From NCBI GenBank assembly GCA_027919835.1, contig JANVFP010000031.1, forward strand, positions 186,001 through 250,000: DNA of 64,000 bases, written 5' to 3'. Both the position numbers and the translations under genes were made by a program. This document shows, one piece after another, positions 57,096-64,000 of this stretch (position 1 is the first letter of the stretch; each line of letters opens with the position of its first letter). The stretch comes from Lentinula raphanica (lineage: Eukaryota > Basidiomycota > Agaricomycetes > Agaricales > Omphalotaceae). Below the pieces are notes generated by a model. The model saw only the letters and a list, made by a program, of their open reading frames with translations. It ran no database searches and was not told the origin of the DNA.

Positions 57096-57989
57096 TTCGA
57101 GAAAGAGTGTCTGGTCGGAAGGAGCGGCGTAGAGCAGTAGTAGTAGTCAGATGAAGAAACCTTAACACGTCAAGTCTTGCTTGAGAAGAGAATCGGAGTA
57201 GAAACAAGCCACTGGCTTCAAAAAGTTTCGATCTCGGATCGACAGGAAGGAAATGTAAGGAGCAGTGATTGAAGGAGGGGTCGAAAGGATCAGCAGATGG
57301 GCAAATTCTTTCCAACACGGTCCCTTTTTATGGTCGCGTGTGGCCCGCCGAGTGGACACACAAGGGGTACAAAGGCCCCCCTTTGAGTTGAGTAGTACAA
57401 TTGTTACAGAACAATCGCGACCATCGTGATTGATAAGATGGTTGTTGCACGAGATTGAACAAGCTGTTTCAACTGAGGTTGAGTTCGACAGGAAAAATCA
57501 AAATGAGATCATTAAAGGTATTGCAGGCTCGCCATTGGTTATTCACTAAGAGCATCATGATGCACCCTCATGATTGTACAGGAAATGCTACAGCGATAGA
57601 CAGCTCTGAGCAGAATCACACGTACAGAAACAGAATCTACGTACCATGTAGACCATATTTGAAACTTTGATATCTCCTTCACGCCGATGATCAGAGATTG
57701 TTCCGTAGCCTCATGAACTCGATACGGAGTTCCATATGTTACCCGGCTGGCACTTCCTTTGAGTTTAGCGGAACTTGGGCTACTCGAACTTGTAAACGCG
57801 AACGATTTGTGCTAGAATGCGATTTGATGTCGGTCGTGATGGGAGCGTCGGAAGCCGATTCATGTTCAACGTTCAACAGCAATCTTTCCATAGTTGTGCT
57901 CCTAAGCTTGAAGGTAAGAGAAGAGTAACTGAATGAAGCGGGATTGCGAATATATCGTCGTTGAGCAAATGAATCTCTAAGAGGCTGTT
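57096..57989. other. Intergenic region
   Basis: 5' flank of the modular secreted gene and 3' flank of the phosphatase gene. Short frames on both strands lack protein character. The frame 57739-58104 is intron read-through plus 3' flank of the phosphatase gene. Confidence 0.4.
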
Positions 57990-59083
57990 CTATTTTGGTA
58001 CATTGATGGTAACTTCTAATCCTTGTTCTACACGTCGAACAGCAACACTGGTATACTGGCCTCAGTATCATGTTCCGCATGAGTTCAGATATCAGACTTA
58101 CCAAGTAAGATCGGGAACGATAAAGTCCGGATTTGCATCAGACTGCTCTAAGATGGCTCGGGAGCTGGATGTGCAAACCCCGAGAGTTGTAGCGCCGGCA
58201 GCACGACCGGCCTTCAAACCAGAGATCGCGTCTTCGACCACCAAGCCTAGAGTTCGTAAGTTAACGACTCGTAAAGTACGGTATCCCACAACGACGCACA
58301 TTTAGTAGTATCCACTTGACAATGAGCTGCACCAGTGGTGTATGGTTCCGGGTGAGGTTTTCCATGGCTTACGTCGTTGGCTGTTACGATTCTTGACTTT
58401 GGCAACGGGATGCCGCATTGTTGTAAAGCACGAGGAGCGAAGAAGTTGCTGGCTGTAATAAAGATTTATATCATAAGCACGGGAAGTGTAGACGTGGAGA
58501 CGAGTATTTGGGACTCACCTGACGTGACAATCGTCCAGTTTGCTTCAAGACTGTTGAGCTACAAGAAACCTTTCTAGCGCTTTCCTGGATGAGATGTCCT
58601 GAGCTCACTTGAGTAAGGAGCTCTATAGCTCCTGGCAAAGCATCCGGCTTTCCACGTATCACCTCTTCTTCGAAACGTTCAGTCTCTATCTGAACAGAGA
58701 TATATCATTCTGATACGTCTAAAGAGCAAAGATATGAGATGCAAACCTGCAGTTTCTCCTCTTGAGTGATTCCACAGATATCCTTGAGGGTTTCGTAGAG
58801 TCGTTTACCATGGGTTGCATGAGCGATAGCAATCGGATCCCCTAGACCATAATCTGAGGAGAAGACCTCCCATGCCTTGTATAGCCCGGGGGTGGAATCG
58901 ATCAGTGTGCTACATGAGAGATGTTAGTCAAGCTTTTCAATCGGTAGATGGGTGTTGAAGTAGCATCACCCATCCATATCAAACAAAATCTGGATGCCAG
59001 ATGCTTCAGTTATCTTTATTAGACAAATGAAGAGTTGGAACACTACGCACAGCCTGAACAATGACAGTGTTGGGCGCTGACAT
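57990..59083 (-). CDS. HAD-superfamily sugar/glycerol phosphatase
   Basis: Short exons on the minus strand from MSAPNTVIVQ (59083) to INVPK* (57992-57990). HAD motif I, DMDGTLIDS, is split by an intron near 58970. Motif II (WTIVTS), the Lys motif (GKPHPEPY) and motif IV (VVEDAISGLKAGRAAGATTLGV) follow in order. The cap region includes KAWEVFSSDYGL and HGKRLYETLKDICGIT. Layout and length (about 240-250 residues) are those of the Gpp1/DOG phosphatases (glycerol-3-phosphate or 2-deoxyglucose-6-phosphate), acting in the cytosol. The exact substrate is not decided by sequence. Confidence 0.85.
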
Positions 59084-60965
59084 TGTACTTGGAATAGGTT
59101 GTGTTGGTTCAAGAGACGATATGATAATTTACCTTATCTTACGCAGATGCCTCGAATCTGTTCACATGTATTTGTTCCTACCTCATATGTCAATCCTTAT
59201 CGTCATTTCGTGGTGTTTTCCTGTATGTCACTTCCTGTGTTGCACCACTGATCTGTCTTTTTGCCTCATACCAGCCTCATACAGCAGTTTTTGCACTCCG
59301 GGATATTGGACAGGACCCCGTGTTGTTCTATTGTGAATTTGTTCCCGCTCTGGATCTTGACATCTACTACCCTCCAGCGGGCCACGACCTGCCACGACAT
59401 CTTCCTCCCTCATTTATCCAATCCTGCATAGATGTAGTGTCGCTCTCTTTGGTGTCTGATAGGTCCTGCTAAATGATACCACATTTCCTTTTTCTTGTGT
59501 ATCACAATCAGAGGGTCGGTGAAAGTAGTATGTAGTAACTCTGGAGTCTGCGGACTGCGATTTCAGCCGTTCCACATTTACCGTGGGAAATCCTTCTGTT
59601 TAGTTGTTGCAGAACGTTGAAGTCGAGGCCTCGTACCTTTTACCTTTACCTCCAAGTTTGAACAATAATGTTATACCCATACGGAGAAGAACAATCCAAG
59701 TCTCTCTCACAACGAACGTTGGAAGCTGTACAAGCCTGAAGGTGACACATCTGGCTTCGCGTCGATGATTGACCGTTGGCATCTTTCTGCTATACAAACT
59801 CTTCCTCTTGTGTTTAGTTCGTATCGGAATCAAGGGGCAAAACACGACAGTGTCTTCGGATGAACAGATGGCCGACTGAAATTATTGAAGGTTTCAAAGG
59901 ACGGGATGGAGTCAAGTCTGCTTTGACGCATGTATCAACAAAGGACTTGATGCCATCGATGCCAGATGGACCGTCTTGTATCCGCCGTACAGTTCGACAA
60001 TATAGAGAAGGTTCAACATTTGCAAACCGTTGTCCTTCCTGTGGAATTTTCCGAGATTCTCGCGTCGTATGGCTGGATTTCGAGCCTCTGAATGATATTA
60101 TCGATGTATGTATCGGTGCATGCAGTTTTTCGACGCTTAACGCTCTCAATCGACTGACTGCTTCACGTTGATTCATATTGCAGTCCTCAAGTCTTCAGCG
60201 CTCTTCAAAGCATGCCTGCCGAATTCACCAAGGGTCTTCACCACCATCATCCAACATATGTTACCTGTTCTTCGTACCTCGCTCTCATTGGTTCCCCAAA
60301 TGCTTCCTCGAATGCTGCAACATAGATCAAAATATCCTTCATTTGACATTCACTTTGCTCCAAAAATATAACACGAACTGTATCCAAGAGATACCATGGA
60401 ACTTGTCGTTTCCTTCGGCATCGTTCCCATCACAATGGCCGTTCAGCTCCCAACAGTCTAACTGACTCTATCACAAAAATTTTGTCGACCTCTCAGTTTG
60501 CAAAGGCTCTCAAGCAGGCTGGAACACAAGAGTGGCTTCAACAGTTCAAGACCGGGTACCCTTGTTGAGAATGCAAGCACGGCTTGGATAGTCAAAGTGG
60601 CGGATCGCTATTGAAAATAAAAATCAAGATCAATGATCAATCTGTAGCGGTACGACCCAATCGGTAGGAACTAGCAACCAACTGTCATCAATTGGCTGTC
60701 TTTACGTCCAATGAGCGTCCAATGACAACGCTTTCTCCGGTGTTTATAAGGCAGCGAATGTTTTTATTCGCACCCATCCTTCGTTCTTCCCCTCCTTCCT
60801 TTTCTCTCCTCATCCTTTTCTTTCTTCCCCCAGCTCACCCTCACACTATTTCCCGAGGCTAGTCCTTCGTTTTCAAACGACTTTGACCTGGTGTCTCGCT
60901 GCCCTTTCATTTATCGACGCTTCAGCTACACTTTCTTTCTTTGACATCTTCATTTGTGGAACAGT
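59084..60965. other. Long intergenic region
   Basis: No gene is supported. Frames on both strands at 59814-60176 overlap in antisense and match nothing known. Just upstream of 60966, the CT-rich stretch at 60780-60860 (TTCTTCCCCTCCTTCC) is a typical basidiomycete core promoter/transcription-start context, with TTTATAAGG near 60742 as a possible TATA element for the following secreted gene. Confidence 0.4.
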
Positions 60966-62657
60966 ATGAGGTTTTCTATCGTTCTCTCTTTTGCTCTCGC
61001 TGCAGTCTCTGTGTCTGCTGCACCGCGAGGCGGCCAAGTAATTGTGTTTCCTTTCTCTCCAACCTCCTTTATTGACTTCTGTGCTTCCCTAGGGCAAAGG
61101 TCAACAGAATCAGGGCGGACAGGGGAACGTAAGTATTATTGTCCAATATAAAGGTCCTTCCCGAATACTGAACATTTGTGCTTTCGTAGAACAACAATGC
61201 TGGGGCTAACAACGCTGGAGCTGCTGCTGCCACTGCATCTAACTCAACGGCCACGTCTGGTAACACGGGATCTACGAGCACCGCTACTTCAGCTGGTGCA
61301 CTTTCCTCTGCCGACATCACTACCAATGCTACTGAGAACAACCCTGACGCGCAGTCATCGCTGACTCTCGATCCCCGGGTGATTGCAACTGGATTTTTGA
61401 ACAACGGGCAAGGCAAGTGTCATGAACCCTCATCAGGAAAATCAATCCATATTTACGATGTTTCGCCTCGACATCAGATGTCCAGGAAGCTGGTCAAGTT
61501 GCTTCGCTCACGTCGAACAACAACTTCATCAACTACTGTCTTACCCAGGGCAATCTCCCTATCACCAACGGTCTGCAGATCACCACGGGTTCATGTAATC
61601 CCGCTCCCATTGGTACCATTCCTGGCGTTCAGAACATGCCGTCTGCGAAATTCGCAAACCCCGCGAACGGTGATACCATCGCTGCTAACACAGAATTCAC
61701 GATCACGATGAACATTAACAACCTCGACACTGGTAACTTTGTGAACGCGAACGAGAACTACTTCGCTGCCCCTCAGCAGTTGAACGCACAAGGCCAGATC
61801 ATCGGACACACCCACGTCGTTATTGAAGCGCTCTCGGACTTGGGTCAGACTACCCCTACTGATCCTCAAAAGTTCGCGTTCTTCAAGGGTGTTAACACCG
61901 CTGCTGTGAACGGCGCTGTGACTGCTGATGTAACCTCCGGTGTGCCAGCTGGTACTTACCGTCTTTGCTCAATCAACTCTTCATCGAACCACCAGCCTGT
62001 CATTGTTCCCATCGCTCAGCACGGTTCCCTTGATGACTGTGTCTACGTATGTGCCTCGTATCGAGTATTCTATGGATCGATTCTGACTTGTACTTCTTCA
62101 GTTCACTGCTTCCGGTGATGGTAGTGCAACCGCTGTGAGTAACTACTTGTCGTCTTTCATGAGACTGATGAACTGACTCGCGACGTGTCTTCCTTCAGTC
62201 TAACGCAACTGCTGCTGCCGCTACTGCTGCTGGTGCCGCCGATGCTACTGCTGCTGCTGGTACCGCTGATGCTACTGCCGCAGCTACCGCTGCAGGAGCT
62301 GCCGCCACTGCTGCCAACTCGACTGCTACTGGAGCTACCGCCCAGGCTGGCAATGGACAAGGCCAGAACAAGAAGGGCCAGAACCAGAACAACCAGGGTG
62401 CTCAGGCCGCTCAGGCTCAGGGTGCTCAGGCCCAAGGTGCTCAGGCTCAAGGACAAAACGCTGGTAACCAGAACCAGGGTGCTCAGGCCGCTCAGGCCCA
62501 GGGTGCCCAAGCTCAGGGTGCTCAGGCTCAAGCACAAGGACAAAACGCCGGTAACCAGAACCAAGGCGCTCAAGCTCAGGCCCAAGGCCAAAACGCTGCT
62601 GCTGCTGGTGCCAAAGCCAACAGAAACAGGCGATCGCTTAGGCTGAGCCGTCTCTGA
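60966..62657 (+). CDS. Secreted protein, paralogue with QGAQAQ tail
   Basis: Signal peptide MRFSIVLSFALAAVSVSAAP at 60966 (an ATG at 60954 is an alternative start). After two short exons and an Ala/Thr/Asn/Ser-rich linker comes the domain shared with the leftward gene at 55171 (DPRVIATGFLNNGQ, NNFINYCLTQG, MPSAKFANPANGD, NNLDTGNFVNANENYFAAP, AQHGSLDDCVY). This copy has no CBM19 module. Instead the C-terminus is a long Ala/Thr then Gln/Gly/Ala/Asn repeat (QGAQAQ, GNQNQGAQAQ), ending NRNRRSLRLSRL. Secreted and probably cell-wall or matrix associated. Introns near 61048, 61130, 61415, 62048 and 62134 keep the frame. Confidence 0.78.
62345..62620 (+). repeat. Gln-Gly-Ala-rich coding tandem repeats
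   Basis: Imperfect copies of CAGGGTGCTCAGGC (about 15-18 bp), some in a higher-order unit with GGACAAAACGCTGGTAACCAG that occurs twice. They encode the tail of the secreted protein. Confidence 0.85.
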
Positions 62658-62944
62658 GCGTCTCGCGCTTTCCTTTTCTTTCTTTCGGACTGAGCACGGT
62701 TTCGTCCTAGTAGTTCTTGTATGTCTTGTTGCCACTTTTCAGCATTAGAGGTCCGTGATACCCATTACCACCCATACATATCATTCATGTCGTACTGTAC
62801 CCTGGAGCAAATGAAAACAGCTTTGGGTGAGCTATTTTCTTTTCCGTTATTTTGAAGGCAGGAATGAGAGCACGAATCAATTGACATTTGAAAACTTTGA
62901 GATGAGCGCTAAATTGGAATGCTTCTTGCTCAACTGTCATTACT

Positions 62945-64000
62945 ATGGCCGACTCAAAGTTCGCATACGTGAAGAAATTCGAGCTTCCAGACGCGCTCCT
63001 CCCAAATATGTTCATGGTTTTCCGTCTAGATGGACATTCCTTCCATCGGTGAGAGAAGGGACCTTGCAAGTCTCCTATCGCGTTTTATCTCACAAACATC
63101 TTTCTCTTCAATCAAGTTTCTCTGATCAGCATGGATTTACGAAGCCAAACGATCTCCGTGCCCTCCAGCTCATGGACCACGCAGCAAAATCTGTCATGGA
63201 AGAGTATAAAGACATCAGCTTAGCCTTTGGAGAGTCAGACGAGTATAGGTACGACTCGAGGCATCTTCGACCTGTTTGTATTTCTGATCTCGTCTGTTTC
63301 CAAACCTGCAAGGTTAGTTTCTTGCTCCGCAAATCCACCGCGCTGTATAACAGACGTCAAGCCAAGATAGTCTCTACTCTCACATCGCTGTTCACTTCGT
63401 GCTACGTCTTTCATTGGCCGAAATACTTTCCTGATTTACCCTTGCAATATCCTCCGTCGTTCGATGGACGCATCGTTCTTTATCCATCCCAACAAGAAGC
63501 TCGAGATTATTTCGCTTGGAGGCAAGCTGACAGTATGGATGATCTCATCTTCGAGCTTGTGATCTTTTGGCTCATCGATATGAATATTCAGCCCACATCA
63601 ACAATCTTTACAATACTGTTTTCTGGGCTCTAGTACAACAAGGTGGACAAACAACGACTGAGGCTCATGCAACTCTCAGAGTGCGTCTTGGTGTCTTTCC
63701 TCGCGCGGCATTGGTTTTAATTTGGCGTTGTTATCAGGGAACTATCTCAAAGGACAAACATGAGATACTCTTCTCGCGATTCGAAATCAACTACGACAAG
63801 ATAGATCCTCGCTACAGGAAAGGCAGTGTACTTGTTCGCGTTGAGGTACTTTTGACGTTCCCAAAATTACTATTCGTATCTTCTAACTATAATACCTCAC
63901 AGACACCCGAAGCACCTGCTCTCGATTCAGCCCAAGTTGATGTACTATCAACGATTCCCGACGATTCGAGCAAGAGGAAGAAGGCGAGAGCCGTTCGGAC
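62945..64000 (+). CDS. THG1: tRNA(His) guanylyltransferase (5' part, cut by window end)
   Basis: Start ATG at 62945 ([13 protein letters not shown]). Exon 1 ends at 63048 and exon 2 starts at 63117. Metal-binding motif [12 protein letters not shown] spans the first intron, and [16 protein letters not shown] text (LAFGESDEY then SFLLRKS) spans the second. The palm continues with [17 protein letters not shown] and [28 protein letters not shown] and [14 protein letters not shown] follow. This enzyme adds the G-1 residue to tRNA-His in the 3'-5' direction and is essential in yeast. The visible part is intact. The coding sequence runs past position 64000, where a Lys/Arg-rich stretch begins. Confidence 0.92.

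Noticed and set aside
59814..60176. Overlapping sense/antisense ORFs as genes
   Set aside because: Mirror frames of similar length with no recognisable protein features; probably chance.
55171..62657. C-terminal GRL / SRL as peroxisomal targeting signals
   Set aside because: Both proteins have clear signal peptides, so peroxisomal import is unlikely; the tripeptides are probably coincidental.
1..64000. tRNA and rRNA genes
   Set aside because: I looked for T-arm-like GTTCGAATC contexts and found none with a supporting cloverleaf; no rRNA-like sequence was seen. A covariance-model scan would be decisive.

Overview
The window is genomic DNA of a mushroom-forming basidiomycete (Agaricomycetes, probably Agaricales). 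The evidence is dense genes with many 50-75 bp introns, fungal housekeeping genes (CGR1, VPS18, MDV1, SBA1/p23, THG1), a fungal TET/JBP-type dioxygenase, and basidiomycete-style LINEs and secreted protein families. No genus can be named from the sequence alone.

Layout. 0.2-3.3 kb: a partial VPS18 duplicate abutting a truncated hypothetical gene, then CGR1. 3.4-13.3 kb: a VPS18 pseudogene whose last codons are split by a full-length, apparently intact LINE (3454-10004) with target-site duplication and poly(A) tail. 13.5-18.3 kb: an intact multi-exon TET/JBP-like 2-oxoglutarate dioxygenase gene next to a convergent gene with four internal repeats. 18.6-26.2 kb: a gene-poor stretch with only relics and a 15-bp minisatellite.

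26.2-46.5 kb: an accessory region built from four diverged copies of one unit. Each unit has a conserved leader, a small secreted protein with a Kex2-type site and, in three copies, a conserved 3' region. It is heavily invaded by a small inverted-repeat element, a solo LTR, a 3.1-kb near-palindromic element that splits the signal peptide of the third copy, and a second LINE nested in another inverted-repeat element. The second LINE has an unusual endonuclease / RNase H / reverse transcriptase order.

46.9-64 kb: ordinary chromosome. It holds a GPI-anchor-like GH79 glycoside hydrolase, the mitochondrial fission adaptor MDV1, a small membrane protein, co-chaperone p23, a HAD-type sugar phosphatase, two paralogous secreted proteins in opposite orientation (one with a CBM19-like module) and the 5' part of tRNA-His guanylyltransferase THG1, cut by the window end.

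The most interesting items are the tandem secreted family, the giant palindromic element, the LINE with displaced RNase H, the TET/JBP gene, and the decayed and partly re-duplicated VPS18.
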